Assembly: GCA_900551415.1 (NCBI GenBank)
Contig: URWB01000132.1
Location: 1-5,896, forward strand
DNA: 5,896 bases
Direction: 5' to 3'
From: an uncultured Eubacteriales bacterium
GTDB taxonomy: Bacteria; Bacillota; Clostridia; Peptostreptococcales; Anaerovoracaceae
The position numbers and the translations under genes are program-made. Every line of letters starts with the position of its first letter. Positions within the stretch are counted from its first letter, which is position 1. Below, one piece after another: positions 1 through 5,002 of the stretch. Under the pieces are notes generated by a model. It had not been told where the DNA came from, did not search any database, and was given only the letters and a program-made list of their open reading frames with translations.

Positions 1-372
1 TGCATGTAAATGGACGCGGAAGTTATTATATGCATCTACCTCGCGAATAGGTTCAATGCTTTGATATTCAAACGTAATTCCGTCATTCACATGCACGGCA
101 AGGATCTCTTTGACCACTTTGACGATTTCGTCTTCTTCCATTGTAATACCCCGAACCGTAGTATCCATATCCATCGTTGTTCGCTCGCTAATACCAATCA
201 TGGAAGATATGAGCAAGCCTCCCTTGAGAATAAAGTTCTCTTTGTAATCGGATTTTGCTAAACGTTCCAGCACACGCTCAAATAAAAACATCTGCAAAAC
301 CTCTTGCGCGCGGAGATTCTTCTTTGCAGCCATACTGCGTATGGCGCCTTTTAATTGTTCAGGTGTTCGCAT
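1..372 (-). CDS. abiEii: AbiEii/AbiGii-type nucleotidyltransferase toxin, N-terminal part (cut by left edge)
   Basis: The first 124 residues are visible; the frame is open to base 1, so the gene continues outside the window. The visible part begins MRTPEQLKGAIRSMAAKKN. It contains the family hallmark at residues 50-71: KGG (50-52), LLISSMIGISER, then TMDMD (67-71). This is the G-G...D-x-D nucleotidyltransferase core that binds NTP and metal. In known AbiE systems this protein is the toxin partner of a type IV toxin-antitoxin pair used in phage abortive infection, and some relatives transfer nucleotides to tRNA acceptor ends. The start is ATG at 372-370, whose A overlaps the TAA stop of abiEi (TAATG), implying translational coupling. 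Family members are usually about 250-300 residues, so roughly half is missing. The family call is firm from the sequence. Activity and the identity of the target are inference. Confidence 0.88.
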   Translation of the reverse strand, partial: MRTPEQLKGAIRSMAAKKNLRAQEVLQMFLFERVLERLAKSDYKENFILKGGLLISSMIGISERTTMDMDTTVRGITMEEDEIVKVVKEILAVHVNDGITFEYQSIEPIREVDAYNNFRVHLHA

Positions 373-968
373 TACAGTACCTCCATGTAGGTTCTGACTT
401 TCTCCTCTACCCCAAGAATCTTGCTGTATTTCAACAGCTTGCGTCTGTCGTTCTTGTTGTGGAAGTAGTCTTTGATTGCCTGCGTATAGATCTGGATATC
501 GACCTTATCTTTGTCCCGAATCAAGTCACAGACACAGCGTTCCTTATCATACAGCAGAACTGTGGCTCCCTGCGGGGACTGCGTCGTTGCGACTCCAAGT
601 TCATAAACCTCCGGCCGTACATAATGGCAGCGAAGGTTGGCAACATCTCTTTTCATGCGGCTTATGTTTGTGCCCTGCGGTACAGTAATATCAAAGATAT
701 GCGGTGTGCGGTCCGATAATCCCCAAAGGTATAACGCTGTTCCGTAAGAAAAAATTGCTTTTGCGCTCTGTACCTGTATCAGGGCAAATTCGTCTGCAAG
801 ATCATCGGAAAGTGTATACAGACCTTTGCGGATTTGCTCCAGTTTGCCTGCGTCTACATATTTTCGAAGCACCATCCTGCTGATTCCGGCAGTTTCAATA
901 TCACTTGTTCTAATGAAACCGTTATTAGAATCTGCAAGCCTTTTGATTTCATTCCAAAGCTTATCCAT
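372..968 (-). CDS. abiEi: AbiEi-family antitoxin / transcriptional repressor
   Basis: A 198-residue protein. Residues about 1-53 form a winged-helix DNA-binding domain (GFIRTSDIETAGISRMVLRKYV, then the wing LEQIRKGLYTL), matching the AbiEi N-terminal domain. Residues about 60-198 form the family C-terminal domain, including SYGTALYLWGLSDRTP (74-89), an ITVPQG strand (94-99) and ERCVCDLIRDKDKVDIQI (143-160). AbiEi proteins repress their own operon and neutralise AbiEii toxicity without stable binding to the toxin (type IV antitoxin). I chose ATG at 968 rather than the in-frame ATG at 986, because an AAGAGGAG ribosome binding site sits 8 bases before 968 and nothing comparable precedes 986. The stop overlaps the start of the toxin gene by one base. 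Length and domain order fit the short AbiEi class. A single operon with the downstream toxin, driven from the promoter at 1012-1040, is very likely. Confidence 0.9.
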   Translation of the reverse strand: MDKLWNEIKRLADSNNGFIRTSDIETAGISRMVLRKYVDAGKLEQIRKGLYTLSDDLADEFALIQVQSAKAIFSYGTALYLWGLSDRTPHIFDITVPQGTNISRMKRDVANLRCHYVRPEVYELGVATTQSPQGATVLLYDKERCVCDLIRDKDKVDIQIYTQAIKDYFHNKNDRRKLLKYSKILGVEEKVRTYMEVL

Positions 969-976
969 AGAAACGC

Positions 977-984
977 TCCTCTTC
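977..984 (-). promoter_or_regulatory. Ribosome binding site that fixes the abiEi start
   Basis: AAGAGGAG on the minus strand, 8 bases upstream of ATG at 968. It overlaps the codons that would follow the alternative ATG at 986, so it argues for the shorter reading. Confidence 0.8.
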
Positions 985-1004
985 ATACGAGATTTTACAT
1001 TCTT

Positions 1005-1029
1005 GCTTTAAATTATATCATTCTAAAGC
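1005..1029. promoter_or_regulatory. Candidate AbiEi operator: inverted repeat across the -10 box
   Basis: GCTTTA at 1005-1010 and its complement TAAAGC at 1024-1029 are separated by 13 bases and flank the TATAAT box. The hexamer CATTCT also occurs twice in the same orientation 21 bases apart (998-1003 and 1019-1024), i.e. about two helical turns. Characterised AbiEi proteins bind inverted repeats in their own promoters, so the placement is right. The arms are short and chance cannot be excluded. Confidence 0.35.
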
Positions 1030-1040
1030 GTGTTTGTAAA
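1012..1040 (-). promoter_or_regulatory. Sigma-A-type promoter of the abiE operon
   Basis: On the minus strand, TTTACA (1040-1035) is followed by a 17-base spacer and TATAAT (1017-1012). A TG one base upstream of the -10 makes it an extended -10 (TGATATAAT). The DNA just upstream (about 1041-1055) is A/T only, like an UP element. The predicted transcript starts near 1005, leaving a leader of roughly 37 bases before ATG 968. A GCTTTA/TAAAGC inverted repeat (1005-1010 and 1024-1029) brackets the -10 box and is a plausible, unproven, AbiEi operator. Confidence 0.8.
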
Positions 1041-1099
1041 TTTTTAAATATTTATGCCGCCTCCTGCTGTCCGCAAACAATGCGCTCATTCTCTTCTCC

Positions 1100-1124
1100 A
1101 CAAGTATACTTGTTTTTCGCGAAA
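1100..1124. promoter_or_regulatory. Two adjacent perfect palindromes (candidate operators)
   Basis: ACAAGTATACTTGT (1100-1113) is a 14-base perfect palindrome. Directly after it, TTTCGCGAAA (1115-1124) is a 10-base perfect palindrome. They lie in the divergent intergenic region, about 60 bases upstream of the abiE -35 box and 18 bases upstream of the ABC-F -35 box. Neither is followed by a T-run that would suggest a terminator. Dyad symmetry in this position suggests binding by a dimeric regulator, but none is identified here. Confidence 0.4.
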
Positions 1125-1141
1125 GAAACAACTCTTTTGTC

Positions 1142-1170
1142 TTGTTATTGTCCGCCAAATAGGATATAGT
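1142..1170 (+). promoter_or_regulatory. Probable promoter of the ABC-F ATPase gene
   Basis: TTGTTA (1142-1147), a 17-base spacer and TATAGT (1165-1170). The predicted transcript begins near 1176, giving a short leader of about 46 bases. The arms TCCGCC (1151-1156) and GGCGGA (1177-1182) form an inverted repeat that encloses the -10 box, a possible operator. The leader is too short for the long attenuators seen before many antibiotic-resistance ABC-F genes. Confidence 0.5.
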
Positions 1171-1207
1171 TATGTAGGCGGAAACGCAAACAAGCATGAT
1201 CTGTTAC

Positions 1208-1225
1208 AAAGGAGTTTTTATATGA
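1208..1225 (+). other. Translation initiation region identical to that of the TSCPD gene (copy 1)
   Basis: The 18 bases AAAGGAGTTTTTATATGA, covering the ribosome binding site, the spacer and the ATG of the ABC-F gene, recur exactly at 4591-4608 over the start of the TSCPD gene. Flanking bases differ, so this is a short shared cassette and not part of a longer duplication. Confidence 0.85.
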
Positions 1226-2787
1226 GTTTATTAACTGTCGAAAAAGTCACCCATGGATTCGGGGCACGCCAGATTTTGGAGGACGCGTCCTTTCGTCTGC
1301 TCAAGGGAGAACACATCGGGCTGATCGGCGCCAACGGCGAAGGCAAATCCACCTTCCTGAACATCATTACCGGCAAGATCCTGCCGGACGCGGGCAAAAT
1401 CACCTGGTCCCGCCACGTGACCGTCGGCTATTTAGACCAGCATACCGTACTCAAAAAAGGCATGACGATCCGCGAGGTCCTGCACACCGCGTTTAATCAC
1501 ATGCATGACCTGGAGGCCGAAATGCTCAAGCTGTATGAGGATATGGCGCTGCCGGAAAACGCGGACAAGATGGATGAGATGATGGAGGATGCCGGAGAGA
1601 TTCAGCAGATCCTCGAATACAGCGGCTTCTATCAGCTGGACGCGAAGATCGAGGAAGTCGCGGGCGGTCTGGGTCTGCGCGACATCGGACTGGATCGCGA
1701 TGTTTCCGATTTGTCCGGCGGGCAAAGAACCAAAGTGCTTCTGGTCAAGCTGCTGCTCGAAAATCCATCGATTCTGATCCTCGATGAACCGACCAACTAT
1801 CTGGACCACGAGCATATCGTCTGGCTGACACGCTATCTGCAGGACTACGAAAACGCTTTCATTCTCGTATCGCACGACATGGAATTCCTTAATTCTGTAG
1901 TCAACGTCATCTACAATCTGGACGGCGGCAACCTGACACGCTACACCGGCGACTACGAAAACTTCCGCCGCATGTACGAGATCCAAAAATCACAGGAAAA
2001 AGCTGCCTACGAGCGGCAGCAGGCGGAGATCGAAAAACTGGAGGATTTTATCGCGCGCAACAAGGCGCGCGTGGCGACCCGCGGCATGGCGCATTCCCGC
2101 CAGAAACAGCTCGACAAGATGGAAATCTTAGAGCGTCCGACGGAGAAGATCAAGCCGGAGTTCCAATTCCTGATGGCAAGAACGCCGAGCCGCTTCGTCG
2201 TGGAAGCGAAGGATCTTGTCATCGGCTACAGCCAGGACGAACCGCTGACCCGTCCGGTTTCCTTTACGCTGGAACGCGGGCAGAAGGTCGCCATCGTCGG
2301 TACCAACGGTCTCGGCAAGTCTACCCTCCTAAAGACAATCCTCGGCAAGCTGCCGCCGCTTGGCGGTGAGGTGCAGCTGGGCGATTATCTTTTCCCGGGC
2401 TATTTCGAGCAGGAGGCGGCGCGCGATTCGCAGGAAACGGCGCTGGATACCTTCTGGGCGCAGTTTCCGTCTATGGAGAACCGGGAGGTGCGGCTTTGTC
2501 TCGCCAAGTGCGGCCTGACGAACGAGCATATCACCAGCCAGATGCGCGTACTCAGCGGCGGCGAAAACGCCAAGGTACGGCTGGCGATTGTGATGAACCG
2601 CGAGCACAACTGGCTGATTCTCGACGAGCCGACCAACCATTTGGACGTAGACGCCAAGGACGAGCTGAAGCGCGCGCTGACGGAATTCCCCGGCACCATC
2701 CTTTTGGTATCGCATGATCCGCTCTTCTATGAGGACTTCGTCACCGACATCTGGAATGTCGAGGACTGGACGACGAAGATCGTATAA
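1222..2787 (+). CDS. ABC-F family ATPase (ribosome-associated, two ABC domains)
   Basis: 521 residues with no membrane segments: two ATP-binding cassettes on one chain joined by a linker, the ABC-F layout. Domain 1 has Walker A GANGEGKS (36-43), signature LSGGQ (164-168), Walker B LILDEP with catalytic Glu189, and switch His218. Domain 2 has Walker A GTNGLGKS (360-367), LSGGE (444-448), LILDEP with Glu469, and His498. Both sites look intact. The linker (about 250-320) is charged and helical (EKAAYERQQAEIEKLEDF, then an Arg/Lys-rich stretch), matching the P-site tRNA interaction motif that reaches into the ribosomal E site. ABC-F proteins act in the cytoplasm on 70S ribosomes, easing stalled translation or, in some branches, giving drug resistance. 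I chose ATG 1222 because AAAGGAG (1208-1214) precedes it; an in-frame upstream extension to 1054 crosses the promoter and is not real. The subfamily cannot be fixed by eye. It has its own promoter and terminator. Confidence 0.93.
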   Translation: MSLLTVEKVTHGFGARQILEDASFRLLKGEHIGLIGANGEGKSTFLNIITGKILPDAGKITWSRHVTVGYLDQHTVLKKGMTIREVLHTAFNHMHDLEAEMLKLYEDMALPENADKMDEMMEDAGEIQQILEYSGFYQLDAKIEEVAGGLGLRDIGLDRDVSDLSGGQRTKVLLVKLLLENPSILILDEPTNYLDHEHIVWLTRYLQDYENAFILVSHDMEFLNSVVNVIYNLDGGNLTRYTGDYENFRRMYEIQKSQEKAAYERQQAEIEKLEDFIARNKARVATRGMAHSRQKQLDKMEILERPTEKIKPEFQFLMARTPSRFVVEAKDLVIGYSQDEPLTRPVSFTLERGQKVAIVGTNGLGKSTLLKTILGKLPPLGGEVQLGDYLFPGYFEQEAARDSQETALDTFWAQFPSMENREVRLCLAKCGLTNEHITSQMRVLSGGENAKVRLAIVMNREHNWLILDEPTNHLDVDAKDELKRALTEFPGTILLVSHDPLFYEDFVTDIWNVEDWTTKIV

Positions 2788-2797
2788 CACAATTCTG

Positions 2798-2872
2798 CGC
2801 GAAAAAAGAAACCCGCTGGGTTGGGCCGCGGCAGTGCATGCCCGGCTTCCCGGCGGGTTTTGTTTTTTTCGC
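2798..2872. terminator. Bidirectional intrinsic terminator between ABC-F and TIM-barrel genes
   Basis: AAACCCGCTGGG (2809-2820) pairs with CCCGGCGGGTTT (2849-2860): a 12-bp GC-rich stem with one G-U pair and 28 bases between the arms, part of which can pair further (GGGC with GCCC). On the plus strand it is followed by TG and seven T's (2863-2869), ending ABC-F transcripts 22 bases after the stop. On the minus strand it is followed by TTTCTTTTTTC, ending the convergent TIM-barrel transcript. The outer GCGAAAAAA and TTTTTTTCGC stretches can also pair, extending the symmetry. Confidence 0.9.
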
Positions 2873-2907
2873 TTTCGGCACAAGGTCTGCCAAAGGCTTT
2901 TACATGG

Positions 2908-3633
2908 TTACATCCGTTCGATCGCGTCGAGGATCGTCACATGGTCCTCCGCGGATTCGTTGACATCCTCCTGTTCACGATAGCTTTTCATAATATCCGC
3001 GAAAATCTCCGCGGTCGAAGGCGGCGTGTAGCTGATGCAGTTCGCGCCCGCCTCGATGGTCGCCAAAATACTTTGCGGCGTCGGTCCTCCGGTCGCGATG
3101 ATCGGTACCTTCGGGAATTTTTCTCTGATCTTCTTTACCACGATCGGTGTTCTGGCCGCGGCGGAAACGTTGAGAATCGAAACGCCGGCGTCCAGTCTTG
3201 CCTGAATATCCGCGCTCTCGTGGATGACTGTCGCGATGATCGGCACATCGACCGTCGCGCTGATCAGTTTAATATTGTCATTGGTCACCGGCGCGTTGAC
3301 TACCACGCCCCATGCGCCGTCTCCCTCGGCGTCCTTGGCGATGATCGCTGAACGCACACCGTTGGTAATGCCGCCGCCGACACCGACAAAGACCGGCATC
3401 GGTGCCACGTTGATGATCGACTGCGAGATCACCTGCTGCGGCGTAAACGGATAAACAGCCAGCACCGCGTCCGCATTGCAGCTGCGAATGATCGCGATAT
3501 CCGTCGTAAAAATGACGGATTTGATACGTTTTCCCATGATCACGATGCCCTTGGCTCTGTAAATCTCCTCCGGCATCTCCAAATATTTTGATCTCAGCTT
3601 CCCCGCGATTCTTGGCAATTCCTTCTGATCCAT
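2908..3633 (-). CDS. Uncharacterised TIM-barrel (beta/alpha barrel) protein
   Basis: 241 residues, no signal peptide or membrane helix, so cytoplasmic. The sequence alternates short hydrophobic strands and helices as in a beta/alpha barrel. Strand-like segments include DAVLAVY (55-61), PVFVGVGGG (80-88), WGVVVNAP (108-115), VPIIATVIHES (130-140), VSILNVSA (151-158) and VPIIATGGP (176-184), then CISYTPPS (199-206). Glycine-rich strand ends such as VGVGGG and ATGGPTP resemble phosphate-binding loops of barrel enzymes acting on phosphorylated small molecules. Databases are likely to label such proteins 'beta/alpha barrel domain protein' or 'hydrolase', but no reaction can be assigned from the sequence. 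The residues after about 218 are acidic and look like a tail. The start at 3633 has AGGAGG (3646-3641) 7 bases upstream. It starts 22 bases after ylmH ends, on the same strand, so the two are probably co-transcribed; the terminator at 2809-2860 follows. Confidence 0.8.
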   Translation of the reverse strand: MDQKELPRIAGKLRSKYLEMPEEIYRAKGIVIMGKRIKSVIFTTDIAIIRSCNADAVLAVYPFTPQQVISQSIINVAPMPVFVGVGGGITNGVRSAIIAKDAEGDGAWGVVVNAPVTNDNIKLISATVDVPIIATVIHESADIQARLDAGVSILNVSAAARTPIVVKKIREKFPKVPIIATGGPTPQSILATIEAGANCISYTPPSTAEIFADIMKSYREQEDVNESAEDHVTILDAIERM

Positions 3634-3655
3634 ATAACCGCCTCCTGTTCTTCTC

Positions 3656-4456
3656 TTACATGTATTTATCCACGCTGATATACAGCTTCCCTTTTTTGGA
3701 GGTACCGTTTATCCCGTGGTAGATTGCTTTGCCCTTGCCGCGCAGGACGATCTTTTCCCCGCCCTTCAGCGACATGTCAGGCTTTGTTGTTTCCACACCG
3801 TTTACGAAGACTCTCCCCGCGAGGATCGCTTCTGTCGCGAGCCTTCTGGAGAGTCCGTACGCTGCTGCTACTATATTATCAATTCTAGGTGAAGATACCG
3901 TGAAATGCAAGCAATTTGTCTGTGATTCGCGATAGGAAAGTTCAAAAATTGACAGAATTTTAACATCTGTTTCAAACCTGCCGACATGTCGAAAGTTCTG
4001 CGCAAGATAAGCACACATTTCCTTCATCGCGAGGATCTGCGCGCCGCACTCCGTCACGATAATGTCGCCGACCTTTTCCCGGCGGATTCCCTCTCCCATC
4101 AGTGCGCCCAGGTAATCCCGATGCGTCAGCTTTTCGCGCGCCGCCGAAGCAACACGAACGTCAAGCAGCGCGATCGGACAGTCATCCGGATTTTCTCTGA
4201 AATATTCCAGAAGGTCTGCGTCCTGTGCCTGCGGCGCAAGCCCCGTATAGTCCGGCAGGAACAGCACCTGTCTGCGCTCCGCTTCCGGATAGCCGCCGAA
4301 CAGGTATACGTTTTCTTTGGAATGCGCGCGCAAAAATCCGGCTAGCGCGCTCTGCTGCTCCAGGCTCAAAAAATCGCTGCTCATCATGGTATAATAATCC
4401 AAGAAACGCTCGTATTTCTCTTCGACCGTTTTCAAAAAAATTTTCTTTTCATCCAT
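3656..4456 (-). CDS. ylmH: YlmH-family S4-domain RNA-binding protein
   Basis: 266 residues, close to the usual 255-270 of the YlmH family. The N-terminal and middle region (about 1-185) carries the family signature LTHRDYLGALMGEGIRREKVGDI (110-132, starting at Leu110). The C-terminal part (about 189-248) is an S4 RNA-binding domain: RIDNIVAAAYGLSRRLA, then ILAGRVFVNG and KGGEKIVLRGKG. In Bacillus subtilis YlmH binds the 50S subunit and can assist C-terminal tailing in ribosome-associated quality control, overlapping with RqcP. The same role here is inferred by homology. In Bacillus the gene sits in the sep-divIVA cluster. Here none of those neighbours is present; instead a TIM-barrel gene follows and a divergent TSCPD gene precedes it. 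The start ATG 4456 has a weak AAAGAG ribosome binding site 7 bases upstream. I could not identify a convincing minus-strand promoter in 4457-4600. Confidence 0.92.
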   Translation of the reverse strand: MDEKKIFLKTVEEKYERFLDYYTMMSSDFLSLEQQSALAGFLRAHSKENVYLFGGYPEAERRQVLFLPDYTGLAPQAQDADLLEYFRENPDDCPIALLDVRVASAAREKLTHRDYLGALMGEGIRREKVGDIIVTECGAQILAMKEMCAYLAQNFRHVGRFETDVKILSIFELSYRESQTNCLHFTVSSPRIDNIVAAAYGLSRRLATEAILAGRVFVNGVETTKPDMSLKGGEKIVLRGKGKAIYHGINGTSKKGKLYISVDKYM

Positions 4457-4483
4457 ATTTTTTCTCTTTTTTTACTGATTTCG

Positions 4484-4512
4484 CTGAATTTTTTCTCCGA
4501 ATGTGTTAGAAT
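4484..4512 (+). promoter_or_regulatory. Candidate promoter of the TSCPD gene
   Basis: TAGAAT (4507-4512) with an upstream TG (4504-4505) forms an extended -10. CTGAAT (4484-4489), 17 bases further up, is a weak -35. The transcript would start near 4519, giving a leader of about 85 bases. That leader contains a small hairpin, CTGTG (4541-4545) with CACAG (4555-4559), but no terminator or known riboswitch pattern that I recognise. Confidence 0.4.
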
Positions 4513-4590
4513 AGACATAATGCGCGGACAGGTGACCGTTCTGTGCATACAAAACACAGGTCTATTTTACCATAAACAAACCTAACTTTG

Positions 4591-4608
4591 AAAGGAGTTT
4601 TTATATGA
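4591..4608 (+). other. Translation initiation region identical to that of the ABC-F gene (copy 2)
   Basis: An exact 18-base match to 1208-1225: AAAGGAG, a seven-base spacer TTTTTAT and ATGA. It sets the start of the TSCPD gene at 4605. Confidence 0.85.
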
Positions 4609-4853
4609 AATATGAATATCAGCCAAAGGGCGTCTGTGCCCGCAAGATTTATTTAGATGTAGAAGACGGCGTTGTCAAAGAGGTCGCTTTTGAGGGCGGC
4701 TGCGACGGCAATCACAAGGGGCTTTGCGCCTTAGTCAAGGACATGCCTTGCGAGGCGGTAAGGGACAAACTGTCCGGCATCCACTGCGGATTCCGCCAGA
4801 CCTCATGTCCGGATCAGCTTTCCACTGCACTGGAGGAAGTTCTGAATAAATAA
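4605..4853 (+). CDS. Small stand-alone TSCPD-domain protein (TIGR03905-like)
   Basis: 82 residues made up of a single TSCPD domain. The motif itself, TSCPD, is at 66-70 (CGFRQTSCPDQLSTALEEVL). Upstream, GVCARKIYLDVEDGVVKEVAFEGGCDGN (9-36) is the paired beta-strand part, with a conserved-looking GGC-GN turn. There are six cysteines (11, 33, 41, 49, 61, 68); a subset could bind zinc or another metal. The same domain occurs at the C-terminus of class II (B12-dependent) ribonucleotide reductases as a Cys-rich module. Free-standing copies are frequent in Clostridia and have no settled function that I know of. A strong AAAGGAG ribosome binding site precedes the ATG. It is divergent from ylmH and convergent with the beta-CASP gene, so it is probably transcribed alone. 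No reductase gene is nearby. Confidence 0.88.
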   Translation: MKYEYQPKGVCARKIYLDVEDGVVKEVAFEGGCDGNHKGLCALVKDMPCEAVRDKLSGIHCGFRQTSCPDQLSTALEEVLNK

Positions 4854-4894
4854 AGGACGGTGGAAATACTGAACAGTTACGCAGGTGACCGTAT

Positions 4895-4996
4895 AAAATA
4901 TCCCACGAAAACTATAGCAAGCCTCTTAAATAATGTAAATTGAATCAATATATTATTTACAAAGATTGCTATAGATAAAGTTTCGTGGGATATTTT
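4895..4996. repeat. 102-base imperfect hairpin (long inverted repeat), probable convergent terminator or MITE-like remnant
   Basis: AAAATATCCCACGAAA (4895-4910) is exactly complementary to 4981-4996. Next, CTATAGCAA (4912-4920) pairs with TTGCTATAG (4966-4974); one unpaired base lies on the left and six on the right. Inside, TAAATAAT (4927-4934) pairs with ATTATTTA (4952-4959), leaving a 17-base A/T-rich loop. The right arm ends in seven T's (4993-4999), so it can stop the TSCPD transcript; it also lies directly after the stop of the opposing gene (5003). At 33 paired positions it is far longer than an ordinary terminator. No transposase is present and I see no clear target-site duplication. 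Confidence 0.75.
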
Positions 4997-5002
4997 TTTA
5001 AT

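Noticed and set aside
255..719. Plus-strand open frame across the AbiE genes
   Set aside because: It is antisense to the well-supported abiEi and abiEii coding frames and has no family resemblance or ribosome binding site.
1054..1221. Upstream in-frame extension of the ABC-F protein
   Set aside because: It runs through the predicted promoter, lacks a ribosome binding site and has no ABC-F resemblance; ATG 1222 has AAAGGAG at correct spacing.
969..1221. Small gene or RNA in the AbiE/ABC-F intergenic region
   Set aside because: Open frames here lack ribosome binding sites; the region is explained by two divergent promoters and palindromes.
1196..1225. Nine-codon leader peptide (MICYKGVFI) ending in ATGA over the ABC-F start
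   Set aside because: It has no ribosome binding site of its own, and its last six codons (from AAA to the stop) come from the 18-base initiation region repeated at the TSCPD gene, where no matching ATG-started leader exists.
1432..2883. Several 180-codon minus-strand open frames over the ABC-F gene
   Set aside because: They are shadows of a GC-rich coding sequence; one also crosses the bidirectional terminator.
4513..4590. Riboswitch or attenuator in the TSCPD leader
   Set aside because: Only a 5-bp hairpin is visible, with no terminator and no recognisable aptamer core.
4529..4892. Direct repeat CAGGTGACCGT at 4529-4539 and 4882-4892 flanking the TSCPD gene
   Set aside because: At 11 bases, a few such matches are expected by chance in a window of this size, and no other sign of an insertion surrounds it.
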